Assembly: GCA_003049485.1 (NCBI GenBank)
Contig: PYST01000007.1
Coordinates: forward strand, 186,001 to 250,000
Origin: Ophioceras dolichostomum
Taxonomy: Eukaryota; Ascomycota; Sordariomycetes; Magnaporthales; Ophioceraceae
Direction: 5' to 3'
Length of the DNA: 64,000 nucleotides
A model generated the notes under the pieces. The model saw nothing but the letters and a program-made list of their open reading frames with translations. It made no database searches and had not been told where the DNA came from. This document shows, piece after piece, positions 34,531 to 44,472 of the stretch; the stretch's first letter is position 1, and every line of letters begins with the position of its first letter. The position numbers were made by a program, and so were the translations under genes.

Positions 34531-35407
34531 TGTGTTTTCCGAGTTTGGGTCTCTGCCCTCCACCTACCTGCACACACAAAAACGCCAACGGATTAAAAAA
34601 GCAAGCAGGGCTCTACACATAGAGGATGGCGTCTCGATTTGGCTCATGTCCCTTCCACTTCCTCATGAGGGGATGAGAATGAATATAACTTCAAATGGCA
34701 TAGCGGTGTCCTATTTGCTTTTTCCGATTTGCTTTCCTTTTCTGCTCTCTTAAATGGGTTGTTTTGGCGTCAGTCCAGAGAGGGGTCAAACTCGCTCAAC
34801 TTTTTCCTTCGGGACAGCAAACGACGGGGCACGGGGTGGGATGGAACGGGATAGGATGGGTAGGGAATTCGGACGGAATGGTACGGGGAACGGGGACGGA
34901 TTGGCATCAGTCCTCTCGATGCGAAGCTCTTCTCTCGCATCCAGTCCGGAAGGCGCTTGATCAGTTGACGGGGCAGGTGGGAAAGGAAGATATGGCTCGT
35001 TCCCACTCTTTTTCCCCCCTTCTTTTCTCTTCTTTCCTTCTCTTCCCTCCTCTCTTTCTCGCGAACTAATCGGTACTAGAGTACCTATCACCAGCACTGC
35101 GTCTTTGTTGCGGGAGTAATTATTGCATTGTGCTTTTGGCGAGTAGATAGAGCCAGGTTTCGTTGGCTATCGATCTGGAGCGAACTGAATTTAAGCTCAA
35201 GATGTGCTCAGGATATTTGACAATCCACTAGACTCTCCTCTCAGGAATTTCCTCGTGCAGTCTAATGATATGCTATTGGGGCTGCCTTATAATTCAACGC
35301 TCTTTTCGTGGCTAATTTCGGTAGTTACCATCTTCTGTTCACATTGGTTGGGCTCGTGTGAACAGGGGATGCCCTGAATCTCCCATTTCTCACCACCATA
35401 GCCACAT
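34531..35407. other. Intergenic, convergent 3' regions of DDI1 and RRP8
   Basis: Contains an imperfect GGGAT/GGGA-type purine repeat (about 34825-34900). No gene recognised. Confidence 0.5.
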
Positions 35408-37081
35408 CTACCTGATCTTGTAAACACAGGGCTTGAGGATCTTCGCCTCATCAACGCCATCAAGCTGATCGCCGGAGTCGATGAACCTTTTCTTCGACAG
35501 GGCCCCACCACCCAGGCCCCGATCCAACGGCATCTGCGGCTTGGGCTTCGGAGCACCCTTGCCCACGGTGGGGGTGGCCGCCTTCAGAAACCGCATCTTC
35601 ACAAACATCCTATTGCTCAGGTCGACAGAGTCCGGAGCCGGCTCGCCGCCGTTGCCGTACAGCACGAAGCCGCGCCTCTTGAGCACCTCGACGAAGGCTG
35701 ACACGTCCGTCTCCGAGCGGCGGTCCTCCGCGCCGTCCACCTCGATGGCCAGCGCCTCAGCTTGGTCTGGCTCGTCGCCGGCACCCCCAGACTTGCTGTC
35801 GGCGCCTTTCTTCCCTCCAGCTGATGCTGCAGCGCCGCCCTTGCGCCTGTTGCCCACGCTGTGCTCCACGACGCCGCCAGCAGAGCCGGCAGGGCCGCCG
35901 GCGGCCTTCTTCTGCCTCGGCGCAGCGAAGCGGCTCTTAATCTCGGCGACCCACAGCTCGCCCTTCCAGTGCAGCACGCGGTAGGCCTCCTCGACGAAGG
36001 CGGGCCAGTTGGTGCCCATCAGGGCGAGGCAGAAGATGGCCACGTCGACGGAGCCGTCGGCAAGGGGCAGCGACGCCATGTCCGCGGCGGTGACGTGCGG
36101 CGAGGGGCTTTGCAGGTCGAAGCTCAGCACCTCGAGCCGCAGCTTGCGGGACTGCGGGATGAGCTCCGCGCCCAGCCGGCCATCGCCGCAGCCTAGGTCT
36201 GCGATGCGGCAGGTGCCCTCCGTGCGAGGGAGCGGTTGCAGCTTGTTGTTGTCGTTGATGTTCTGCTGCTGCTGCTGACGGTTGTGGTGGCCACCGCGCC
36301 GGTCCTTTGCCGGCGGCGGAGGGCGGACGGCAGCGCGGGCGCGGATATCGGCGATGTACCCGTCGACGGGGTTCTCCGGCCACACGCCGACCTGCTGCCG
36401 GAACCCTTCGTGGTACTCGGCGAACATCTCGGGCGACTCGCCGAACAGGCTGAAGGCCTCGGCGGAGGGGCGCGTGTACAACGTCTCGTTCAGGTGCCGG
36501 AACCGGGCCGAGATCAGCTTGGAGCGCATGGAGGCCTGGAGCGGGGTGAGCTTTGGAGGTGCTGGTGCCGCTGCAGGAGGAGGAGGATGGGGTGGTGGCG
36601 CAGCTGCTGCTGGTGGCTTAGGCTGGTCCTCCTCATCTTTGCTTGGACCGGTTGAATCCCTCTTTTTCTTGCCTTTCCTCTTTTTGTCCTTCTTCGGCTT
36701 TTCTGGCTCCCTCTGCTTTAGCTCCTCTTGTGGAGCGTCAGGTGTCACTGCTGGCTTCTGTTTGCTCGCCTCTCCATGGCCGCTTCTCTTTGTCTTTTCC
36801 ACCTTTGCGCGCTTTTTGTCCCTCTGACCGCCCGAGCCGTCATTTTTATGGGCATCACCGTCCTCCCGGTGCTCTATGATACGCTCCCACAAATCGGCGA
36901 CATTGTCCTGAGTAACGGCAGCTGGGGCCCTCGACCGCTTTCTCTTCTTTGACTTGGACTGTTGAGAAGGGAAAGCAGCGCTAGCGGCACCTGCACCAGT
37001 GCTCACACCGCTAGAAGCAGGACCTGCGGTCTCGGTTTTGAGCTTGTCCGCGGAAAGAGACCAGCCGGGGACCGCAAACAT
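35408..37081 (-). CDS. RRP8: Ribosomal RNA-processing protein 8, SAM-dependent methyltransferase
   Basis: A single exon of 557 aa. RRP8 methylates adenine N1 of 25S rRNA in the nucleolus. The N-terminal about 200 residues are Lys/Arg/Glu- and Pro-rich low complexity (KKRKRSR, KKDKKRKGKKKRDS, poly-Pro/Ala), a nucleolar targeting style. The catalytic part starts with SMRSKLISARFRHLNETLYT and FAEYHEGFRQQV, followed by the SAM motif IADLGCGDGRL (about residues 290-300), FDLQSPSPHVTAADMASLPL, VDVAIFCLALMGTNWP and GELWVAEIKSRF, all characteristic of RRP8. A Gln/Asn stretch just before the SAM motif and a Gly/Ala-rich insert after it are species-specific expansions. The start at 37081 (MFAVPGWSLS) matches family N-termini. 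Confidence 0.95.
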   Translation of the reverse strand: MFAVPGWSLSADKLKTETAGPASSGVSTGAGAASAAFPSQQSKSKKRKRSRAPAAVTQDNVADLWERIIEHREDGDAHKNDGSGGQRDKKRAKVEKTKRSGHGEASKQKPAVTPDAPQEELKQREPEKPKKDKKRKGKKKRDSTGPSKDEEDQPKPPAAAAPPPHPPPPAAAPAPPKLTPLQASMRSKLISARFRHLNETLYTRPSAEAFSLFGESPEMFAEYHEGFRQQVGVWPENPVDGYIADIRARAAVRPPPPAKDRRGGHHNRQQQQQNINDNNKLQPLPRTEGTCRIADLGCGDGRLGAELIPQSRKLRLEVLSFDLQSPSPHVTAADMASLPLADGSVDVAIFCLALMGTNWPAFVEEAYRVLHWKGELWVAEIKSRFAAPRQKKAAGGPAGSAGGVVEHSVGNRRKGGAAASAGGKKGADSKSGGAGDEPDQAEALAIEVDGAEDRRSETDVSAFVEVLKRRGFVLYGNGGEPAPDSVDLSNRMFVKMRFLKAATPTVGKGAPKPKPQMPLDRGLGGGALSKKRFIDSGDQLDGVDEAKILKPCVYKIR

Positions 37082-38233
37082 CTTTGTTCTTGGATCTTCT
37101 CTTCTAATGAAAGTTTGAGACGGTAGGTGGCTCTGTGGGATGTGATCAATGGTGATTGAATCCTTCAGTGAGTGAGAATATGGTGAAGTGGAAATTTTTA
37201 CACTGGAGGGACGGCTTCTGATTGGCTGCTTTCCTCGCTGATAGTGAGAACCTGCTCCACCCATTCAATCAGCATCTGCTCGCCAGCTCACCAGCTGAGG
37301 TTCAAAACCTGACAACTGATTGCTCACCATGCACAAGTCAGGAATCGATACCGACTTTGGCGAGTGGGAACGTATGGAAAGACGGGAGAAGTTGGAAGTG
37401 TTGGATTGAAGAGCAACTCACACGACCAGCGCGTGTCTTCGGAACTGAAACATTCTTCATGTGTGGCTGGGACAACTGGCTTGGTTGGGGTTGCCTTCAG
37501 ACCTTTCGATCGCTCGGTAGGTAGGCATTAGGTCCTCAACATTTCGGCTTCCTCGTGTCGTTCAAGTCGTCGCGGTTGACTTGGTTGTATTCCCACACCT
37601 CCCATCGCCACGGCAACTTCTCCTGGACGCCCCCGACGCCCGGACATTGTCGACCAGACTTGAAGATGCCGAAAAGTAATCTTGCCACAGTCATGAGCAA
37701 GAGTTCGGCCGCAGTCAGTCAACATCTCCTCCGTGCGGGTAGCTGACAGGTCTCTCAGGTCTCTCAGGAATACAGGCAATACCGCCAACATCAAGTGGAA
37801 CATGGACGAAAAGCACGGCGGCTTTCAGCATTGAACGGGTCTGAACGGGTCTGTCGGGCTGTGTCTCCCACCGTGTCTCCCACCTCAAGACACTGCTTCC
37901 ACCCTCCGACAGAATCCTCTAGCTAACGCCGGCCCAATTGGCCGTCACGCGGCCTCTGCGCGAATATCACTTGTCCCTTCCTCCTGCTTTGGATCATGCA
38001 CTTTCCCGGAAAGTGTCGGCAGGTTGCAGGCCGGCGGCCTCTTGTTTTGTCGGATTGCAGCTAGCCGTCTACTTTCTGCCGGCCGATAACTTGATGCTGA
38101 TATCCATGATTGCTTCCTGAAGCCCCTAGCCTCTCTCGTCGGACACGGTGCATACATACCACATGGGCTTCTCGCGAGCTAACGAAAAGTACAAAAACGA
38201 CATGGGATGCTGATGTATAGGTACCTTGCTTTA
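37082..38233. other. Intergenic; upstream of RRP8 and 3' of a kinase pseudogene
   Basis: Contains a short open frame at about 37329-37409 (MHKSGIDTDFGEWERMERRE.., 26 codons) with protein-like composition but no partner exon found. Nothing else stands out. Confidence 0.4.
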
Positions 38234-39422
38234 TTATTCCTCCGTCCACCACCGATGCTCCAGGACCTGCTCATCGACATCCTGGCGGCCGGTCAACCCT
38301 CGTCATTCCAGATATCATGTCGACAGCCAAGGGGCCAAGGCTCTCCCCCAGCTTTAGCAAAGGGTTATCCTCCGCTGCGAGCTGTCCCGTCCTCGATGCG
38401 GCCTTCAGAGCCCTGGACCAAACCTCGCTGTCGATTTGCTTTAGGAGCCCCTCAGTCACGGGCCTGAAATAGGCAAAATGTCTGGTCAGGATCTCCTGCT
38501 CTGGACTTATTCCTCTCTCCACCAGCTCCTGGTAGTTGTCTAGGAGCAAGAAGTCGCCCCCTCCGAGGGCGTATATGCACTGTAAAAGTCAGTGTCGGGG
38601 AGGAGTTTCCGCACAAGAAATGGAATTGTGTCGCCTACCACAAGTCCAAAGGAAAAAACGTCGGTTGCCTTTGTTACGCCCCGCCCAGATTGGGCTTCAG
38701 GGCTCCACTACATCGCATTCCCCACGGCATGAGGGCCGTAGAGCGGCCTGCCACCCTCTAGCTTGAACGCAATGTCGAAGTCGCCGAGCGCCGCTTTGGT
38801 GACCGTCTTGTGGCCATCTCCGTCGCAGGCACAATTTACCAGGATGTTGTCGAGTTTTACATCTACAAAAGGCGACGGGCCGTCTTGTGATTAGGACAAT
38901 GACCAGTTCTCAACTGCAGAGAGTGCATATGAAGGCTATTTGCTCACCGTTGTGGACCCAGTCTTTGGTATGGAGTTCTTGAAGCGCCTCCGCAACAACT
39001 CGCAGGACTTTGGCTCTTTCCGCAGGTGGGAAATCCGGGTCTTCTTTCATCAAAGCAAGGAGTGTGTTCCTGAAGTATGGATATACTAGGATGCGCTCGT
39101 CCTGGTTGGCATCCACGTGCACGCGCAGCCGACGAGAACCTGCAAACTCCAGTGCGAGGTGCTGGGACAGATCAAAGAAGGGCTGAGACACACGCTTAAA
39201 TGCAAAAGACTCATTCCCACGCCGGAGGAGCATAGTCAGAATCTTGCCACTGAGCTAACGACCTACCTATCTATCTACCCAGGTAGATAGGTAGGGTTGG
39301 GGACGTGGGGTTTGGACGTACCCGGCTTTGGATATACGAAGCTTGTTATCCTTTGGATCGCGCTGGAGAACCTCGCTTTGGACGTACTCGCGGCTTGATG
39401 TACCCACAACGGTGGATGCCAT
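38234..39422 (-). pseudogene. Protein kinase-like gene with a stop codon and two frameshifts
   Basis: Four exons can be reconstructed: 39322-39422 (MASTVVGTSS), 38948-39249, 38639-38862 and 38234-38579, with introns of 72, 85 and 59 bp and consistent phases. Kinase features: Lys strand FAFKRV, hinge ILVYPYF, catalytic loop WVHNDVKLDNILV, DFDIA (DFG position), and SPEAQ (APE position). A TAG at 38708-38710 sits just before WSPEAQ, where the family has a Trp and a further residue. Near the C-terminus one base seems missing at about 38291 and another at about 38271; past them a typical kinase ending, QVLEHRWW then a stop at 38234, is still readable. Without correction the product ends at the TAG. 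The start could also be 39488 (MFFNRIAHP). An old, degraded but recognisable gene. Confidence 0.75.
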
Positions 39423-40060
39423 TCTGAAGCTGCTACGGAAGCCCAGTCGACCGAGGCATGCGGGGTGGGCGATGCGATTGAAAAACATTTCTCGAAGAAC
39501 AGATAACTTAAGCAAAGAAAGGAAGAGAAAAGGAAAAGCAAAGGAGCCTGGAAGGGGCAAGGAGCAAAGTGGAGCGCGGTCTTGCAACATCACGTTAATG
39601 CGTACCCATTGGCGCGTAATATCACGGGTTGACGAGATCTGAGAGTTAGCCATATTTATTACTGGCTTTTGGGCATCTCCTGGAGTTAAGCATCGCAGAA
39701 CGTGTCCCGTTGCTCTTTGTCGGTATCGCCGAGATTCTCACGGCTGGGGCGGCGCCGAGATAATATACTACCGTGGGATTGAAGCGCCAGTCCCCAATAG
39801 AAGTGATAGAGGGAGCGAAGCACAGGCAGCAGAGCAGAGGCGGCAGAGGCAGCAGGACTAGCCAACGACACTGCCTGGACGTGCAAATAATCCAGAAACC
39901 AGGCCTCTGGCTCAATTTTCACCTTGTGACGGCTGCCGAATCCTCCTCCACCAGCTGTTGCGTAGAGCAAACAACACTGGCGGGGGTCGTCATGAATCTC
40001 GGTCGTTAGGGGAGGCGGGGACCGGTGCAGCTTGGCTGACTGGCTCGGTTCGGGACACCA

Positions 40061-40182
40061 CGTACTAGGTACCTAGGTACCTATGTAAACTTAAAACCTG
40101 GGGAAAATTTCGTGGCCGACCGACTACCACCTACCTTACCTCTCTGTACCTGCCTGTCTACAGGTACCTAGGTAGGTAGGTA
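40061..40182. repeat. Pair of AGGTACCT-type palindromic clusters
   Basis: Two blocks, ACTAGGTACCTAGGTACC (about 40064-40081) and CAGGTACCTAGGTAGGTAGG (40161-40180), are made of the same tetranucleotide in both orientations. Confidence 0.7.
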
Positions 40183-41572
40183 TATTGCCTCCCCATCGCA
40201 AGGAGGCCGGGCCTCAACCTCAACACTCATTCGAAGTTCCTCGCTGACACTCTCACAGCTGCTGCACAGAACCAGCCGGTTGCAGAGGCATGGTGCGGTA
40301 CCTCGGTAAGTGGGCAGTCTCGCCGGATGAAGGAATGGTCTCAGGCCAGCCGCCGAAATCTCCGTATTCCATGTCGGCGCAACCACGAGCCCGGTCTCAT
40401 CAGCCCCCAGCTCACACATATGTTAAACCGACCAGAAATTACTGATTGAGGCCACTTGACGAAATAGGCACTCGATAACCATGAAGACCCGGTGGCTAAG
40501 TCCGGCTATCCTCTACACTGACCACATGTTACACGCTGGAGTCTCGTTCTCGTTCTCCCTGCCCTGCGTGAGAGTTGCTAGTGGCAAGGGAATCAGGAAG
40601 GACCGAGGCAGGTTGGTATCGCTCTGACTTCGTCGGAGTGAGCTGTCCGTCGTGCTAGCTCTCGTGTGGCGTGGTAAGAAAGGAACGGGATTGGGATTGG
40701 TTCTCCCTTGCTGCCGTTTCTCTCATGAGATCAAGCCGACATAGAATCGAACTGAGGGAACAAGTACACGGTGCGGACACGTTGAGAGCGGAGGAGGGCG
40801 CGGACCATCCCAAGGCTACGGTGGCTACCTACCTACATGTCCGCGGAACAGTGCTTTCTCGTCTGGCTGATCAACCTGGTCTTTCGGCCGACCGGCCAGC
40901 CATTATCGCCTCCGAATGAACGGGTGGGTTGTGGGCTGTGGCCTTTGGGAGAAACCTACATGCCAGAGCCCAGCCGGAAGCGGAGCGGACGTGCAGGATC
41001 TGTCCTGCTACAGTACTGTAGCCTTCCCACAACACTGAAGGAGGCGAGGGCAAAAGTGTGCGCGGCTGGACGAGTCATCGAACATTGAGCCCCTGACGGC
41101 CGTTTGATTGGGGCTCGTGGGACGAGGAAACACGAAGGCCGTTGTTGCCACTTCGTCGGTTCGGAAACCCGCCTGCAGCGACCAACAGTGTGGCCTTGAG
41201 CGACGCCAGACGACAACTGTCTCCTTCTCGCTCGCCATCGTCTCCGACGAAGACAGCCCGGGACCGGCGGAGGCCAAAGGATCAAGGTTCGGGGACGGGG
41301 GGAGGGGGTTGAAGAAAAAGCCTCGGCCTCCTCCAACTCGTCCGGACGAATACGCTGCTTGCCTCGCCTCGCGGTAGGGAGGTACCCACGCACAACCACG
41401 GAGCACGGGCACCTCGAGGGGCTTTCCCTTCGATTGACACCTCCCATGCAGCATGATCGTCCACCACTCCTGTTCCACGATCAGTCGCACAGAGTTTGCG
41501 TAGCACAGCTTCTCGTCTCACGAGGCTAGTGCAAAATCCATGATTGGCCGGTGAGGGAAAACCCTGAGAAAG

Positions 41573-41628
41573 AGAGAGCGAGGAGAGCGAGGAGAGCGAG
41601 GAGAGCGAGGAGAGCGAGGAGAGCGAGG
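41573..41628. repeat. 9-bp tandem repeat, about six copies
   Basis: The unit GAGAGCGAG is repeated head to tail with almost no variation. No ORF context is supported. Confidence 0.85.
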
Positions 41629-41658
41629 GCCAGAGAGAGGCGTGAGACCAAACGACAG

Positions 41659-41711
41659 CAGATGCCAGCGAAGTGCCAACAGATGCCAGCGAAGTGCCAA
41701 CAGATGCCAGC
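41659..41711. repeat. 21-bp tandem repeat, about 2.5 copies
   Basis: The unit CAGATGCCAGCGAAGTGCCAA is present as two exact copies (from 41659 and 41680) and a partial third copy, with looser CAGATG/GCCAG echoes to 41790. Confidence 0.8.
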
Positions 41712-43505
41712 ATACCTAGGTACCTCGGTACCTACCACCAGACGCCAGCATATGCCACAGGGTACAAGCAGATGGCAGCAGATGCCAGAACCGCTCCTCA
41801 TTGCCCGTTCTCTGGCCGCGGCGCTCTTCCCAGAACCCCCCTACAGTAGGCGGGTACTAGTAGGTATCCCTAGTATATGAAGTACCGAGAACTTCTTTCT
41901 GCCTTCCGCCTGGTTCTCTTTCCCCACACACACTCCTTCCTCCGGTTTCCCATATTGGAATCCTAGCTCGCGGATGCCCGTCGCTACGCACGTATAGTGG
42001 TCGTGTGTGTCTCTGTGGTAGTGCCATATTAGCCTCCCTCATTACTTTCCATTGCTCCCTACAATGCCTCAACTTCAAGGTACCAAACCCGTTCACCCCC
42101 TCGTTATTCCATGGTTGAAGGCGCGCCGCCACTGCGACCAGCAGTTGGCTACCTACCTAGGGTTCCAGCTTTCCGCCCGCTCTCTTAACTCATGAACCCA
42201 TATACAGGACCAGCTGAGGTACCTACTTACCTAGGTACTCAGCTCTCAGCGCCGAGAGCCCAGCCAGCTGCCCAGCTCCGGCGCTTCTCAAAGGAGCCCG
42301 AGAATTTGCGAGCGGCCGAGGCTTGCGGCCGAGGCTTGTGGGAGCCGGCGGCTGGACTAGACTGGCTCACTTGCTGGACGGTGGAGTCCTGGCTCACACT
42401 CACCACTCACACTTACGGAATGCGCTCCTCAACTTCCTTCCGTTCACACTCACAATCAACAACGAGGTGGAGTCCCTAAAGCTTGCATCTCTCGTGCCGC
42501 ATCTCACCCATTTAGGGGCTCTTGGCTCTCCCGCTTCCCCACCTTTCCGCCTGGGATGTCCCACGCTCTCCCCGATTCCTGATCCCCGTCGATTCACACA
42601 ATAACATGGGAGATTATGGCTTTCCCACCCTGCACGGGCCTGCAACTGGACCCAGCTCCGCTCTCCGCAACACCCGCACCAGCCCGAGTCCCGCAGTTAC
42701 AGTCCTATCCTCCACTCCACGCTCGTTGGCATGCTGCACGCTGCTCAACTCCCGTCCCCTATCAGAGAACAGAGGCAGACTGTGGACAGATTGAGACTGA
42801 GGGGAGACGCACGGTATTTTCTGGTTCTCCCCGCGACTCGCCGTTGTCCATCGACCAACCATGGCCGTTCATTTTTGGGCCGCTCTTAGTTTGCTAGCTT
42901 AAGCCATCACTTTCTTCCTCTCAGTGGACGTTTTCTTCTCCATCCAGTTTTTGGGTCTATGCGATGCGATCTTGGATCCGGCCTCCTTGCCCACATTTTC
43001 GCGCATTGTCGCTCGGCATCATCTTGACCAGATCTAAGTGGTGTTGCGATTGACATTCAGGAGGGATGATGAAAAGTTGATGTGGCCGGCCGAGGGGACG
43101 AGTCCAAGCAACTGTACCGACCACAAACCACCGCATTCGCCAGCTATCAGCAATAGCTTGCAACGGCTTCCTCCGGTCGTGTCTGTCGTCTTATATCAGG
43201 GCGTGCGCGGCAGGGTTCCCCCATCGGCATCCAACACCCAACACAGCGCAACTCGGCGCAAGACAGATCACAACTCTACCCGACCCTTACTCAGAATATC
43301 GTGCGGCAACCAGGAAGACCTACCTAGCTTATACGGAGCTGCACCGTGATCATCCAAACCCTACCCGACCGAATATAAGGCAAGGGCGCCTGGAATTTTA
43401 GTTCCCCTGCCCGGTTACCAAGCACCAGTCCGACATCAAGGCGCATGCCTGCAGCAGCCGAACCTTCGATCGACCGCAACCTGGATCTGCTGGACGTGAC
43501 GTGCC

Positions 43506-43553
43506 ACAGAGCTGTCCACAGAGCTGTCCACAGAGCTGTCCACGGAGCTGTCC
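43506..43553. repeat. 12-bp tandem repeat, four copies
   Basis: The unit CAGAGCTGTCCA is repeated, the last copy with one change (CGGAG). Confidence 0.85.
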
Positions 43554-43620
43554 TAGCCTCCATACCCCAGTTCTTCTCACCCAAGAGCCCCAGCCAGACC
43601 CAGTCCACGACCGCCTAGAC

Positions 43621-43675
43621 GACACACCACTGGACACCACTGGACACCACTGGACACCACTGAGCACCACTGGAC
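43621..43675. repeat. 10-bp tandem repeat, about five copies
   Basis: The unit TGGACACCAC is repeated, with one variant copy (TGAGCACCAC). Confidence 0.85.
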
Positions 43676-44472
43676 GACCAGGCGGTTACACAGCCCGTCT
43701 TGAATCTTTTAATTCGCTGCTGCCCGTACAAAACCTTGGGGCCGTTGTCTCTTTTATCCCTCCTGCCAGCTCAGTTCCCCCCTCCTCATCGCGACCACCC
43801 ACCCCCCGTACTCCTCTCCCACCTGACCGAGGGACTCAACCGCGCACAGCCGCGGAAATTATTCACTTCTGTCTTGCCTCCTCGTCGCTGGCCGCCGTCC
43901 CTCTTGTCTCGGCAGGACCACCTGCTTCCCCCCTCGATTTTTTGCCTATCTCTCTTCCCCTGAGTCTCCATTCACTTCAGCATTGTGCCAGTTGTGCCAG
44001 CAGCACCCCCCTTTACTCCCCCCTCGCTCACACACCCTTGTCGTCCCGAGGCTTCGAAAGAGCTTACGGGGAGGCCGGAGAAGGTGTTGTGCTGTCTTGT
44101 GTCTACGCTTGTGCCTACGCTTGCGTCCACACTTGCGCATACGCCTCCGCTGTGCAGCTGTCTCTCCTCCCGGGCCGACAGTGACAGTGAGCCCCCTACC
44201 TGCCCCCATAACCCCCCTCAAATATCAGATGGTATTCGAACAGCAAAAGATTTGCAGTAGTGGCACGGCGCCACTCCCACTGAAAGAAAAAGCGCCGGCT
44301 TGCTGAAGAAATAGGAGGGGGGAGGATCGACGACACCCGATCATCCGATCTGTGTACACCCCCGACTCCGTCTCCCCGTTCCTTTTTCGCTCGTTGTATT
44401 TCCAATTTTATTGTTTGATTTCATGTAATCTCTCGGGTCCCCCTACCTGCCTCCCGACCTACTTCCTCTATC

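Larger units (their letters stand above)
39423..44472. other. 5-kb intergenic region upstream of the Zn2Cys6 regulator
   Basis: No gene recognised on either strand. It holds several TACC/AGGT clusters, four short tandem arrays (41.57-41.71 and 43.51-43.68 kb) and CT-rich tracts at about 43770-43830 and 43990-44050 that may mark the leader of the next gene. Confidence 0.5.

Noticed and set aside
37329..37409. 26-codon frame MHKSGIDTDFGEWERM
   Set aside because: Composition is gene-like, but it is too short and no neighbouring exon or promoter could be linked.
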